NCBI GenBank assembly: GCA_049999725.1
Contig: JBNGIS010017685.1
Location: forward strand, 82,069 to 110,627
Direction: 5' to 3'
DNA: 28,559 nt
Source: Haplomitrium mnioides
Lineage: Eukaryota; Marchantiophyta; Haplomitriopsida; Calobryales
Below, in pieces: positions 1 to 10,196 of the stretch (position 1 is its first letter; each line of letters begins with the position of its first letter). The notes beneath the pieces were generated by a model. That model was not told the DNA's origin. It worked only from the letters and a program-made list of their open reading frames with translations, and made no database searches. Made by a program: the position numbers and the translations under genes.

Positions 1-660
1 AAGCAGTGGTTCAAACAATGTGACAATGGCTTGAACATCTTTTACACCTTTTGGAAGTGAGAATGAAAGAAAGAGAAACTTTTTGAGAAGAAGAGAAGTA
101 TGGACGATTTCCAATGCCAAAAGTATATGACGAGAAGATAGTTTGTGGTACACATGAGAACTTCATATTCAATTGTGACAATATTTTGAAGCTACAAACA
201 TTAGAGATAAGGTCGGCAAATTCTATTTGTGGGAAGTTAATTAGGAGGAGTTGCAAGAACTTGGTGGAGATATGAAATAAAACAAGAATAACGCAAATTT
301 GTTGCTTCTATTGTTTCTTGGTGTGAATTCAAAGAAGTTGTAATTTCAAGATTTAAGGTTGTATACAAATGCTTCAGAAGTAGCAAAAGATTGATTGGCC
401 GAATTGAAGCAACACAATTTAGCACATTGAGAAGAAGAAGAAGCACTAGATCGCTTTGTTTGGGGATTGAAGCCTTGCACAAGAATGGAAGTGACAATGA
501 GAGAGCATGCTCAATTAGAAGAAGAAATGAGCATGACAGAGTACCATGACTCACTACTTACTACTACAGAAGTTAAATCGCAACCTCAACCATTCAAACA
601 ACGCACTCAAAACTTTGCAAGCTCCAATAGAGTTAAGACTTCGGCAAGAGATCAAGATAC
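1..660 (+). pseudogene. gag: gag relic of copy A (retrotransposon capsid protein)
   Basis: Gag forms the virus-like particle of the element. Aligned against copy C, bases 1-460 follow the gag DNA closely but in broken frames; only the last part (from 467) stays open, running without interruption into the protease. The C-terminal piece reads LEEEMSMTEYHDSLL, matching LEEAMRMAEWYNSLL in copy C. I see no CCHC zinc knuckle between the capsid part and the protease in either copy. The in-frame run from gag into protease suggests that the ancestor encoded a single Gag-Pol polyprotein. Confidence 0.7.
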
Positions 661-1015
661 CTTGTTCCATGTTGATGGTATGATTGATGGACACTCTTGT
701 AGAATGTTGGTGGATAGTGAAAGTTTTGAAAATTTTATCTCATTATGTTTTGCTAAGATAATTAAAGAAAAATTTAGGCCTATCAAGAGGAGTGTTGTGA
801 CTATGGTTGATAGCCAAATTCATGATGTGTTTCACTCTCAAAAGCCATTCCTTCTGAGGATTGGAAAAGAGTACGCAAAATCTATGCAATTTGTTATTGC
901 ACTTGTATAATATAACACCATTTTAAGGTTGTCTTGGTTTGAATATCGATCTGCTCAATTTGATGGAGCAAAACAACAAATTCAAGCTACTTTACAAGGT
1001 AAGAAATTTCTTTTA
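660..1015 (+). pseudogene. Aspartic protease relic of copy A
   Basis: The retroviral-type aspartic protease normally cuts the Gag-Pol polyprotein. The segment begins LFHVDGMIDGHSCRMLVDSE and continues into the VVTMVD strand; the later LGLPWLE-type segment is damaged after a stop at 908-910. The catalytic loop should read DSG but here reads DSE, so the conserved Gly is replaced by Glu. Copy C keeps DSG, so this is a change within copy A and not a family trait. The upstream frame is continuous with gag from 467. Confidence 0.75.
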
Positions 1016-1039
1016 AGGTGTTCAACTTTGTTGGTGAAG

Positions 1040-1547
1040 AAGCTTAAATTTGTTCGATATATTAACTTAGTAGAGCAAGAGTTGTCTATCTTTGCTATTT
1101 AGATCAAACCCATCATGAACTTGAGTAAGAAAGGAGGAAAAAGTACATCTACCTCAATGATAGATGATATTTTGAAGGATTTTGTGAATGTGTTTCTCAA
1201 ATATTTGCCAAAGTAATTACCAAATAATCAAGAAATGCTTTTCTCCAATGAGTTGATGCTAGAAAGTACTTCTTATAATCAACCTATATATCAATTATCA
1301 CCAAAACAATTAGAGGAGCTTCAAAAGACATTGACGGATCTTCTTGAGAAGGATTTTATTCAATATAGTACTTCACCTTAGAGAGCTCCGGTATTCTTTG
1401 TATCAAAGAAAGATGATGGATTGTTTTTGCACAAATTATCGAAGCTTGAACAATCAAACAGTGAAGAATACCTATCTTCTACCTTGTATTGATGATTTGT
1501 TAGATCAATTCAGTGGTGCACGATTCTTTTATAAGTTGGATCTTTGA
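1040..1547 (+). pseudogene. Reverse transcriptase relic of copy A, palm deleted
   Basis: Only the N-terminal third of the reverse transcriptase remains. Recognisable pieces are LSPKQLEELQKTLTDLLEKD, then VFFVSKKDDG, then NNQTVKNTYLLPCIDDLLDQ and SGARFFYKLDL at about 1515-1547. These correspond to the fingers and the first palm strand. The sequence then jumps to the RNase H domain near 1590. Everything that in copy C lies between those points is missing, including the YxDD-type box, thumb and connection. Stops interrupt what is left, for example at 1084 and 1215. Loss of the active site rules out function. Confidence 0.8.
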
Positions 1548-1585
1548 TGCACATTTTAACATTTGGATCTTTAAGCCACATTTTA
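1536..1585 (+). repeat. Imperfect 27-bp-period duplication at the RT deletion junction
   Basis: Two 23-base stretches, 1536-1558 and 1563-1585, both begin TTGGATCTTT and end CACATTTTA, and agree at about 20 of 23 positions. They sit exactly where copy A jumps from reverse transcriptase to RNase H. Copy C has TTGGATCTTT only once at the corresponding place. The pattern suggests template slippage or repair synthesis when the deletion formed. Confidence 0.6.
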
Positions 1586-1589
1586 TATG

Positions 1590-1960
1590 TGACTTTGATG
1601 CATTTAATTTTGCTATTGGAGCAGTGTTATAACAAGAGTTTGAAGATGGACTTCATCTGATTGCCTTTATATCACACCAACTAAATGTACCGGCAAGATA
1701 TTGGCGATAGTTTATGCTACCAAAGTTTGAAGACACTATCTTTTAGGAAAGCATGTATTTATGCATACCGATCACAAACCCTTGCTGCAATCAATTCACT
1801 TAAAAAAATATGACAAGTTGCTATCATCAATGGGAAGATCAATTGTAGCTCTTTGATGTCAAGTTGGAGTACAAGCCGAGAAGGTTCCATACCATTCATG
1901 ATGCACAAAGACCAGATCATCAACTAAATACATTGGTGGTTGCAAATGTTAGTATATTGC
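1590..1960 (+). pseudogene. RNase H relic of copy A
   Basis: RNase H removes the RNA strand during reverse transcription. The piece CDFDAFNFAIGAVL gives the first conserved Asp region, followed by GLHLIAFISHQLN, a damaged version of the SR(R/K)L motif, and CYHQWEDQL further on. It matches YIVDFDASNFAIGVVL and CYHQWEDQLQFFD in copy C. Several stops and frame changes interrupt it. Confidence 0.72.
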
Positions 1961-1999
1961 ATCTTCATGAAGCAACCAATGACAACTTTTGACAAAAGT

Positions 2000-3180
2000 T
2001 ACATTAATATGCCTTTTTTAATCTTGTTAGAGCACGTTTGGCGGTCAAAAATAGTGGTTATCATGTCATTTCTATTTGGGATGGTATTCTCTATCAAGGT
2101 CATTAAATATGTGCTCCAAAAGATGATGCGCTTTGAATGGCCCGTTTATAAAAAGCACATGATATTTTAACCTCTAGACATCTTGGGGTAGACAAGACTA
2201 TGCAACTTTCTCATAGCACTTAGTGGTGGCCAAACCTAACTCAAGATGTTCGTGGCTTTGTTCATTTTTTTGAAAATTGTTGATGAAACAAGGCTTCAAA
2301 TGAAAGACCATCTGGTCTTCTTCAACCATTACCGATTCTTATTGCTCGATGGGAACATGTAAGTTTAGATCTTGTCACTTTGCTTCCAACCACGCCTCAT
2401 GGGTTTATTGCCATTATGGTGTTTGTGAATAAGCTAAGCAAAAAAATTCGTCTAGCACCGCTAGTGGATACGATGGATGCTCCATGATTGGCAAAGATTT
2501 ACATTGATACAATCTTTTAATATCATGAAATACCAAAGGTGTTAATATTTAATAGAGATCCACGATTCACTAGGAAGTTTTGGCGAGAGTTGTTCACACT
2601 TTTGGGTACCAAACTATCTATATGTCTACGACTTATCATCCTCAAATAGATAGGCAAACTGAACACACAAATTGCATTGTGGAGGATATGCTTTGCGTGT
2701 TTGTCAACGATTATCACACAAATTGGGAGAGTTTCTTATTGACTGTGGATTTTGCATAAAAAAAACTCCAAACAAGCAAGTACTAGATTTTCTCATTTCT
2801 TTCTCAATTTTGGTCAGCATCCTCTTGTTCTAGATGGTTTGCTTTCTCCTTCCTCTTCTAATATTCAAAGTCTTATTACCTTTTTGTCTTATTTATCTTC
2901 CTCTTTTCAAGATGCCAAAAACCATCTTATTATTGCTCAAAATTGGCAAAACAATATGCTAGTAAACATTGTTGTGATTTTTCTTATGTTTTAGGTGACC
3001 AAACTATACTTTCTACTCATGATCTTACTTTGTATTTAGATACTCAAGTTTGTAAGTTGTCTCTAGTTTGGATTGATATTTTCTGAATTTCTCAAGTTAT
3101 TTCTCCTATTGCGTACAAACTTGATCTTCCTCTCCATACAAATATTCATCCTATATTCCATGTATCTAAACTTAAACCTT
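2000..3180 (+). pseudogene. Integrase relic of copy A
   Basis: The integrase joins element DNA to the chromosome. The zinc-binding N-terminus is represented by LGVDKTM near 2186. The catalytic core shows SLDLVTLLPTT (first Asp), NRDPRFTRKFWREL (second Asp region, about 2552-2593) and, after a one-base frame change, STTYHPQIDRQTE with the catalytic Glu kept. The 2752-2994 frame gives the stretch FGQHPLVLDGLLSPSSS that follows the core in all three copies. Stops occur inside the core, so it is dead. Confidence 0.78.
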
Positions 3181-3447
3181 TTGCTTCTAGTCCATCTTCT
3201 TTTTGAATTGTGTTCAAATTCTTCGTCCACCTATTGTTCTTGATGATCATGAAGAATATAAGGTGGACCGTATCTTGGCTAAGTAGGTTCTCAAAACGTG
3301 GGTGGGATCCTCAAGTTCAATATAAAGTTTTGTGAAAGGGATATCTGCTTCATGAGCTACTTGGAAACCATGTTCTTACTTTGAGAATGCTTAAGAAGCT
3401 ATTTGATTATTTGAAACTGTCAATCATGATGAGAACGTCAATGATTA
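3180..3447 (+). pseudogene. Chromodomain remnant and 3' untranslated tail of copy A
   Basis: The C-terminal chromodomain of chromoviruses steers integration to marked chromatin. Here only a DNA-level match to copy B's better-preserved chromodomain (7525-7674) survives; the frame is lost after about 3205. It leads directly into the polypurine tract and LTR. Confidence 0.55.
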
Positions 3448-3459
3448 GAAGGCGGAGAC
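3448..3459 (+). promoter_or_regulatory. Polypurine tract of copy A
   Basis: The run AGAAGGCGGAGA lies four bases before the LTR start TGTAATAG. Its position and all-purine composition identify it as the primer for plus-strand DNA synthesis. Confidence 0.7.
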
Positions 3460-3462
3460 TAT

Positions 3463-3903
3463 GTAATAGTACAAGCATGATGTTATGTTATTTATAAGAA
3501 AATAGAAAGGAGTGAAAGAAGTGGTAAAGGGTTATTTTTAGGGTTGAATTGAGATAAGATTACTTGTACTCAAAGTTACTTTTAGAGTTGTTTGGGTTGA
3601 AATTAGAAGTGACTTCTAAGTGGGTAATTTTAGGGTTGAAACTAGAAGTGACTTCTAAGTAATCAATTCTAGGATTGAAACTAGAAGTGATTTGTAAGTG
3701 AAGAAAGAGGAATAACACCTTCTTCTCCTGTATAAATAGAAGGGTTTCATAGCCTCACTCCTCATTCTAGAGTTCCTCTCGAATCCCTTGGGTTTTTTGG
3801 TTGCTTGGCTTTTACTTTCTTTATTGACATTTGGTTGAAGAACTCTATTAGAGTTCACTATGAGTTCTTACTCATTTGGATTTGGTCCTTGAGTTCTGTT
3901 ACA
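3463..3903 (+). repeat. LTR, 441 bp, shared by copies A and B
   Basis: The LTR runs from TGTAATAGTAC to GAGTTCTGTTACA and is the + strand equivalent of the two LTRs of copy C. A TATA box (TATAAATA) lies at 3731-3738. A perfect 8-bp inverted repeat, GAACTCTA and TAGAGTTC with one base between, lies at 3840-3856 in the transcribed part. The LTR is followed directly by protease coding sequence and not by a primer-binding site, so it acts as the 3' LTR of A and, by position, as the only 5' LTR of B. Confidence 0.88.
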
Positions 3904-4413
3904 TTGTTTCATCTTGACAGTTTGATTAAAAAGCACTCTTGTAGAGTGTTGGTGGATAGCAAGAGTTCAAAAACTTTTATGTCACAACGTTTTGCTCAAA
4001 TAATATTTTGCTCTCAAAAGCCATTCCTTGTAAGGATTAGAAATAAGTAGGCAAAATCTATGCAATTTATTATTGCACATGTATAATATGAAATCATTTT
4101 AGGATTGCCTTGGCTTGAAGATTAATCCGCTCAATTTACTTGAGCAAAACAACAATTCAATTAACCTTACAAGGTAAGAAATTTCTTTGGAGGTGTTCAA
4201 CACCGTTGGTGAAGAAGCCTAAATCAATTCAATATATTAATTCAGTGGAGCAAGAGTTGCATTTCTTTGTTGTTTGGATCAAGCCTATCATTGACTTGAG
4301 TAAGAAGCGTGGAAACATTGCATCTACCTCAGTAATAAATGATATTTTGGTTTGTGGATGTTTTTCTGAAAGATTTGCCAAAAGGGTTATTAGATGATCA
4401 AAGAATGTCTTTA
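3904..4413 (+). pseudogene. Protease and protease-RT linker relic of copy B
   Basis: The start reads LFHLDSLIKKHSCRVLVDSK, the same protease segment as in copies A and C, but the catalytic loop is DSK in place of DSG. The strand LGLPWLED follows near 4095-4125. From 4203 another frame gives KKPKSIQYINSVEQELHFFV and WIKPIIDLSKK, the linker that leads to reverse transcriptase in copy C. Similarity ends at about 4404-4413, before the conserved fingers motifs. Confidence 0.75.
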
Positions 4414-5730
4414 ACTCAATGTTGTTGCGTAGCAGCGTTGAGCAGTCAATCCTTCCTACAATTTCACAAATTCTTTACCACTTTCCCATCACGTCCTCGG
4501 TTGGCATTCAACTCGATGAAGCTCAATCACCACCTTCCTTCTCTCTCATTAATAAGGCACCGGTAACGGAACCAATGTATGAAGCTAAAGGTTTCATCGA
4601 TTTCTCCTCATGTGTCTTTGATGTTGAGTACATATTGAATATGAGAGGTGGGTGGAAGTGTGGCTGCAATCATCAATACATAACAAAATCTACAAAGTCT
4701 ACAAAGTATGAATATTCAATGCAAAAATATCTTGGAAATACTCAACTCTTTACTCCAAATTCTCTCACACAAAACACTTTTGCTCTCACCATTTTAACTC
4801 TCAACAAACTCCTAACTCTATGAAAAACCACTCCTCAAGTGCTTACCCTCCAATGAGTCTTCAAAGTAGCTCCTCCAAGAACTTCTCCAAAGGTCTCTCA
4901 CAACTTTCAAGTCTCATGTCTAAAATGGAAAAAAAGTCCCTCTCCTCTCTTCTCCTCCTCCTTATATACTAGTCTAGATAATCACTAGGAGTTAAAAAAA
5001 AAGATTCTATCACCATAGATAAGGAATCCATGGTGATTATCTCCCTAATTATTAAATCCTAAAAGTGCGTCTTAAGTATCTCCACCTTTTGTTTTCTTCT
5101 TCAAGAAGAAGCTTCTCATTTGGAGCTTCTCCTTTCAAATAATCTCAACAATTGATCAAATACTTTTCTACCTTGTATTTGTCTCTACAAACAATTCCTA
5201 AGATGATACTTTGAGATTCTCTCAAAGAATAAGTTAAAGAACAAATTGACTTTTCTTAACTTTTCTCCTCTTTAGCCTATTCTAGAAGAATCTCTACAAA
5301 GGTCTTTATACGCATTCAATTTGCTTGTATTTTACCTTGTTGAAAAGCTTGTCAAGCAAGCATTCTACTTTATAATAATATTTGTGTTTAATAATCTTTA
5401 GATACTCTCTGTTTTGACGTTTCTACAAATCACTTTTGTAACTTTGACCGGTTATAACTTTTGGTTTGTAAGAGCTTTTTCACTTCTGTAAAATTTCACT
5501 AGCTATTTGAGCAATGCTATATTTTGTTTTATAAAATATTAGCTTATAAACATTTATAATAAGAACAAAACGTACTCTATACTCAATTATGCACATATTG
5601 AAGAAAACCGATCAGAACTAAGTTTCATTTTATAACTTCTAAATCTTCTATATAATACTTCATCACAATGCATCCTATTTTATGGAAATGACCTAAAACA
5701 TTCAATTTCTCATAAAACCATCCCATACCT
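4414..5730. other. Unrelated 1.3-kb block replacing reverse transcriptase in copy B
   Basis: Flanking sequence matches copy C on both sides, but this block does not. Its first 400 bases keep one + strand frame open (4419-4823, 134 codons) with a protein-like stretch, MRGGWKCGCNHQYI, that I cannot assign. The remainder is AT-rich with no long frame. On the - strand a TATATAAG box (4961-4968) stands before a purine-rich leader, which would suit an LTR or promoter in reverse orientation. A hairpin (ATCACCAT and ATGGTGAT) is at 5009-5037. I see no terminal repeats or target duplication. It may be a captured gene fragment or part of another element. Confidence 0.5.
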
Positions 5731-6230
5731 TCACAGACAAAAGAGCAAAGGGCATTTCAACAACTCAAGGATCAGTCTCTTCTCGCCTTATTCTACAACT
5801 ATATGATTCAAAAGCATGTTGTATAATTGACTATGATACTTCTAATTTCACTATTCGAGCCATTTTATAGCAATAGTTTGAATATAGACTTCATCTAAAT
5901 TCCTTCATGTCAAGGCGATTAAATGTAATGGAGAGAAATTATTCTGTAAGAGATCAAGAGCAATTGGCAATGGTTTATGCTACCAAAGTAGGAGACACTA
6001 TCTTTTGGAAAGACTTGCACTTATGCGTATAGATCACAAACCATTTTTACAAGCAATCCACTTGGAAAATATGACAAGTGTTATCATCGATGGGAGGATC
6101 AGCTATAGCTCTTTGATATAAGGTTGGACTACAAGCCGGGAAGGTTTCATACCATTCTTGATGCATTATCACAAAGACATGATCATCGAGTAAATACATT
6201 GGAGGTTGCAAATATTAGTATATTTATATC
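5731..6230 (+). pseudogene. RNase H relic of copy B
   Basis: Similarity to copy C resumes near 5731-5749 with GGCATTTCAACAACTCAAGG, which in copy C encodes the start of the RNase H region. The first Asp region DYDTSNFTIRAIL and NYSVRDQEQLAMVYATKV follow in shifting frames. Downstream, CYHRWEDQL corresponds to the segment before integrase. Stops at several points show that it is non-functional. Confidence 0.7.
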
Positions 6231-7400
6231 TTGATGAAGCAGCCAGTGACGGCTTTCGACAAAAGTTATATGAAGATGCCTTCTTTATTCTTGTTAGGGC
6301 ACACTTAGCAATCAAAGATAGTAAATATCATACATTTTCTATTTGGGATGGTATTCTCTATTAAGGCCATCAAATATATGTTCTACAAGATGATGTGTTT
6401 CAAATTACTTGCTTACAAGAAGCACATTGCATTCCAATCTCTAGGCATCTTGGGGTAGACAAGACTATGGAGTTGCTTCGAACGCACTTGGTGGTAGCCA
6501 AACTTAGCTCAAGATGTTTGTGGCTTTGTTTGTTCTTGTGAAAGTTGTTAGCAAAACAAGGCTTCAAATCAAAAACCAGTTGGTCTTTTTTCAACCACTA
6601 TTGATTGCTACTACTTGTTGGGAATATGTAAGTTTGAATCTTGTCATTTCACTTCTAACCACATCTCGTAGGTTTACTGCTATTGCGGTGTTTGAGTACA
6701 AGCTAAGCAAACAAATTCATCTACCACTTATGATGAATACGATGGATGCTCCACAATTGGCAAAGATTTATTTTGATATAGTCTTTCCCCATCATAGAAT
6801 GCTAAATGTATGAATACCTAATAGAGATCCACAATTCATTGGGAGGTTTTAGTGAGAGTTGCTTACACTTTTGGGTATCAAATTATCTATGTCTACAGCT
6901 TATCATTCTAAAACCGATGACCAAACCGAATGAGCGAATTGCACCATGGAAGATATGCTTCGAGTGAATATCAATGTTTATCAAACAAATTGGGATAGTT
7001 TCTTACTAGCTATATAGTTTGCATACAACAACTCCAAACAAGCAAGTACTGGACTTTATTCTTTCTTTCTTAATTCATGTCAACATCCACTTATTCTCAA
7101 TGGTTTGCTTTCTCCTTCCTCTTCCAATGTTCTAAGTCTTTCTACATTTCTGTCTCATTTATCTTCCTCTTTGCAAAATGCCCGAAACCATTTTGTTATG
7201 GCTTAAAATCGACAAAACAAATATGGTGATAAATACCATCAAGAATTCTCTTATGTTTTAGGTGACCAAGTTATGCTTTTTACTCATGATCTTTCTTTGT
7301 CTTTAGATACTTAAGTCTATAAGTTATCTTCAGCTTGGATTGATTCTTTCTCTAGTTATCTAGTTATTTTGCATATTGTGTAAAAACTTGCTCTTCCGCT
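6230..7400 (+). pseudogene. Integrase relic of copy B
   Basis: LGVDKTMELLRTHL near 6450 marks the zinc-binding N-terminus. The catalytic core appears in several frames and ends with STAYHSKTDDQTE, which keeps the catalytic Glu but is followed at once by a stop. The core is otherwise badly damaged. The later segment NSKQASTGL, then GLLSPSSSN and FSYVLGDQVMLFTHDLSL (about 7245-7295), agrees with copy C. Confidence 0.75.
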
Positions 7401-7404
7401 CCAT

Positions 7405-7674
7405 ATGAAGATTCATCCTATATTCCATGTATCTAAACTTAAACCTTTTGTTTCTAGTCCATCTTCTTTTCCAAATCGTGTTCAAATTCTTCCTCTACCT
7501 ATTGTTCTTGATGATCATGAAGAATATAAAGTGGACCATATTTTGGCTAAACAAATCCTCAAGTGTGGGCAACATTCTCAAGTTCAATACAAAGTTTTGT
7601 GGAAAGTATATCCACTTCATGTTGCTACTGAAGAGCCGTGTTCTAACCTTGAGAATACTCAAGAAACTATTTGA
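7405..7674 (+). pseudogene. Integrase C-terminus plus chromodomain of copy B
   Basis: This is the best-preserved chromodomain of the three copies, open for 89 codons. It begins MKIHPIFHVSKLKPFV, the usual sequence before the domain (known pattern: hPVFHVSxLKP). The chromodomain proper shows VDHILAKQILKC, then VQYKVLWKVYP, then ATEEPCSNL. This fits the family pattern in which an aromatic cage recognises methylated histone tails: a Y/V-x-V-x-W-x-G-Y strand and a T-W-E-P turn. Here the Gly of the KGYP motif is Val and the Trp of TWEP is Glu, so the cage is probably broken. Confidence 0.8.
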
Positions 7675-7729
7675 TTATTTGAAACTGTTGGTCATGGCAA
7701 TGACGTTATTGATTAAAAAACGAGGATTA

Positions 7730-8092
7730 TGTAATAGTACAAGCATGGTGCTGTACTATTAATAAGAAAATAGAGAGGAGTAAGGGCAATAGTAGGGGTT
7801 ATTTTTAGGGTTGAAATCATTTTAGTGTTACTTGCTTTTGAAATTACTTTTAAAGTTGAAGTGAGATAAGATTACTTGCCTTCAAAGTTACTTTTAGAGA
7901 AGTAAAATATGATCACTTTTAGGGTTGAAATTGGAAGTGGCTTATAAGGGAAGGAAGACGGATGACATCTTCTTCTCTATAAATAAATAGAAGGGCTTTA
8001 TAGCACCACTTCTCATTCTTGAATTCCTCTTGAATCACTTGGGTTCTTTGGTTGTTTGGCTTTTGTTTGCTTTATTGGTCTAAGCTTAGTTT
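7730..8092 (+). repeat. Truncated 3' LTR of copy B
   Basis: The LTR starts at TGTAATAGTAC right after a purine-rich stretch (CGAGGA) and follows the LTR at 3463-3903, including a TATAAATA box at 7978-7985. Similarity stops near 8092, at the sequence corresponding to about 100 bases before the normal LTR end, so the conserved hairpin and terminal CA are missing. No target duplication can be scored. Confidence 0.8.
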
Positions 8093-8582
8093 TTATGAAA
8101 ATTTTGAAAATCTCAAAGTCAATAAAAGGTCCAAAATTTGCGTTTTGTTTTCACAAAAACTTGGATTTTGGATAGAATATATTTCAAAACCATACATTTC
8201 AAACAATTATCAAAATAAAGTCATCTTAAAATAAGTTTTGTAGTACAAACTTCATGTAGACATGATGCTACTACAAACTTATTATTTGAAAAATAAATAG
8301 AAAACTTGAGGAAAAACCCAAGTAGATTATGATTTAGAGAAATTGATTCAGAGTTCCAATGCACAAAAGCTTCAAAAACCAAATCTTGCGGGGAGTTTAG
8401 AGCTCTATTTTGAAGAAAAGAGCTTTCAATTTTGCTTCAAAATCCATGCACGCAAAGGGTAAAGTAGTCATGTTTTACAAGAGTTTGGCAATTCAAAAGT
8501 GTATAAATTCAGAAATCCATTTGCAAAAGAGTCAATAGTCAAAATCAGAAAGGCTAGAGCAACCCAACAAGTAGTGAGTTTA
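8093..8582. other. AT-rich intergenic sequence, no gene seen
   Basis: Open frames are short and show no family resemblance. One isolated relative of the downstream minisatellite unit, with the core ATCCATGCACGCA, occurs near 8442, ahead of the main array. Confidence 0.5.
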
Positions 8583-9118
8583 GAAATTCGCATCAAAGTC
8601 TAGTCACGCAGAGTGTTCCAAGTTTTTGATTAGAGTCTTTGCAAACAAAGGGTTACGAGATCTAGATCAGAGTATATGCAAGTATAAGGTTCTAAGTTCT
8701 ATTTCACAATCTTGAAACCCAGAAGGTTTTGAGTTCTGTAAAAAAGTCTATGCGCGCATATGGCTCCAACTTTTGCATCAAAGTCTATATGGGCACATGT
8801 TTTGAATTCTATATTAGAGTCTATATTCTGCAACAAAGATTATAAGTGCAAAAGGTTCTAAGTTCCGCATCAAAGTCTATACACACATAAGGTTTTGACT
8901 TTTGCATCAAGGTCTATGCACGCATAGGGTTTCGAGTTCTAGATCAGAGTCTATGTGTGCTTAAGGTTTTGATTTGTGCAACAAAGTTAGTGCATATTTA
9001 GGGTTCTGATTTATGTATATGAGTCTATGAGTACGAGGGGTTCCAAGCTCAACATCACAGTTCAAGCACACAATCGGTTTTAAATTCTACATTAAAGTCA
9101 ATGCTAGCAAAAGATTCA
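8583..9118 (+). repeat. Degenerate 37-bp minisatellite, about 14 units
   Basis: Units of 36-38 bases repeat with a consensus close to GAGTTCTGCATCAAAGTC followed by TATGCACGCATAGGGTTTT. Unit starts can be followed at GAAATTCGCATCAAAGTC (8583), GAGATCTAGATCAGAG, GAGTTCTGTAAAAAAGTC, AGTTCCGCATCAAAGTC, GACTTTTGCATCAAGGTC and others. One unit in the middle is longer and irregular. Each unit carries a short palindromic core; CTATGCACGCATAG at 8914-8927 and TATGCGCGCATA at 8749-8760 are the clearest. Units differ a lot from each other, so the array is old. Confidence 0.8.
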
Positions 9119-9690
9119 GTAGTCAAGGTGGACCCATACTCTTGCAATCCCAAAGATAAATGCCAAAGAATTCAGTAGCTAAAACATTGAAATGCTTCTA
9201 GCCAATAGTCAAGTAGGAAAGAATATGATAATATTTTGAATCACAAAACGTTTGACCAAAAAAATGAAGATTATTATGCTATTTTTTAAATTCATTCATA
9301 GATGATAACAATTGATTGGCAATGATTTATACCATAAGGTTCAAGCTTGCATATAAATCTATCTCAACAACAAAAATGTTCTTGAATAAAATACTCATAT
9401 TCTTTATTGAATATATAAATTTAAATTACAACATAAGTTGAAAATATACTATAAACAAAAGAATAGAGAAATATTTATTTTAAAAAATCATAAATAGCTT
9501 TGGTCACTAATCTCTATTTTTTGAATTCAACTTCAAAAGATTCATTAAGATTCTCGCAGTCTCATTCAATGTTGACTATATTGATTGATTCTCTTTCAAA
9601 CACTTGAGCGCTGGTTGCTTTCTGTTTTTCATATTCAAATTGATTTGATCTAATTGTAGCTAAAGTTTTTTTTCTCAATTGGTTTTTAAT
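9119..9690. other. AT-rich intergenic sequence, no gene seen
   Basis: No recognisable coding, structural RNA or repeat signal was found here beyond general AT richness. It may include the 3' flank of the - strand relic that ends near 9690. Confidence 0.4.
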
Positions 9691-10196
9691 ATAAGAAGAA
9701 AATCAAAAAAGAGAATTACAAAATGTGATTGTCCAAAAAAATGCACCCTCAGCCTCACAAGCAAACTATTGAACAAGCACTTGTTTTGGATTTGGAGGTT
9801 ACTCCTTATCAAATGACAAAACTTTGAGAACTTTTGCAATCCAAAACAGTGTTTCTTTCGAGTCAAGAGATGCAACAATACAAATAAATATTTTGGCTTT
9901 CACATCATATAGGTTGTTGAATCTGTGCTCGTATCATGTTTGATGTGAAATAGTTTCTTCTCGTGATTTAGATGCTCCATCATAGATTGTTGACATCTAC
10001 AAAACATACATTCTAATGGAGGCTCTTCTTCTAGCTGATGAACATCAACTTAAGAAGCTACACCAATATTTTGAGAATTATTGCAAGTATTTGCATATTG
10101 TAAAGCTAGAAATGTGAATTTTGTTTCACGTCGTCATCTCTTTCTTTCAATGATGTACACCACAATCTTTTTTTGGACAAGAAAATAGTTATTCTT

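Larger units (their letters stand above)
1..3903 (+). mobile_element. Ty3/gypsy chromovirus copy A, 5' truncated by window edge
   Basis: This is a degenerate LTR retrotransposon on the + strand, entering the window just inside gag; its 5' LTR and primer-binding site should lie a short distance to the left. Domain order is gag, protease, reverse transcriptase N-terminus, RNase H, integrase, chromodomain remnant, then a 3' LTR at 3463-3903. It matches copy C (23032-28090, opposite strand) nearly end to end at both DNA and protein level, and that comparison is how the broken parts are recognised. There are many stops and frameshifts in every domain. The order integrase after reverse transcriptase and a terminal chromodomain define a chromovirus. 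The roughly 5-kb size and LTRs of 430-480 bp fit the Reina-like end of that group, but the clade is an inference. It cannot be autonomous. Confidence 0.88.
3904..8092 (+). mobile_element. Ty3/gypsy chromovirus copy B, missing gag and RT, 3' LTR truncated
   Basis: This second + strand copy begins in the protease immediately after the LTR at 3463-3903. It runs protease, linker, a non-homologous 1.3-kb block, RNase H, integrase, chromodomain, then an LTR cut short near 8092. The primer-binding site and all of gag are missing. Absence of any boundary between LTR and protease suggests that A and B form a tandem array produced by recombination between LTRs, followed by an internal deletion. The alternative is an independent insertion that lost its ends. 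Confidence 0.82.

Noticed and set aside
237-554. Minus-strand frame of 105 codons, Leu/Ser-rich
   Set aside because: It is antisense to the gag relic of copy A.
5009-5037. Hairpin ATCACCAT/ATGGTGAT as a possible terminator or MITE end
   Set aside because: It is a single short stem with no target duplication and no transcription unit to end.
8583-9118. CRISPR-like spacing of repeats in the 37-bp array
   Set aside because: There is no constant repeat with unique spacers; the whole unit repeats and diverges, and the setting is a plant genome.
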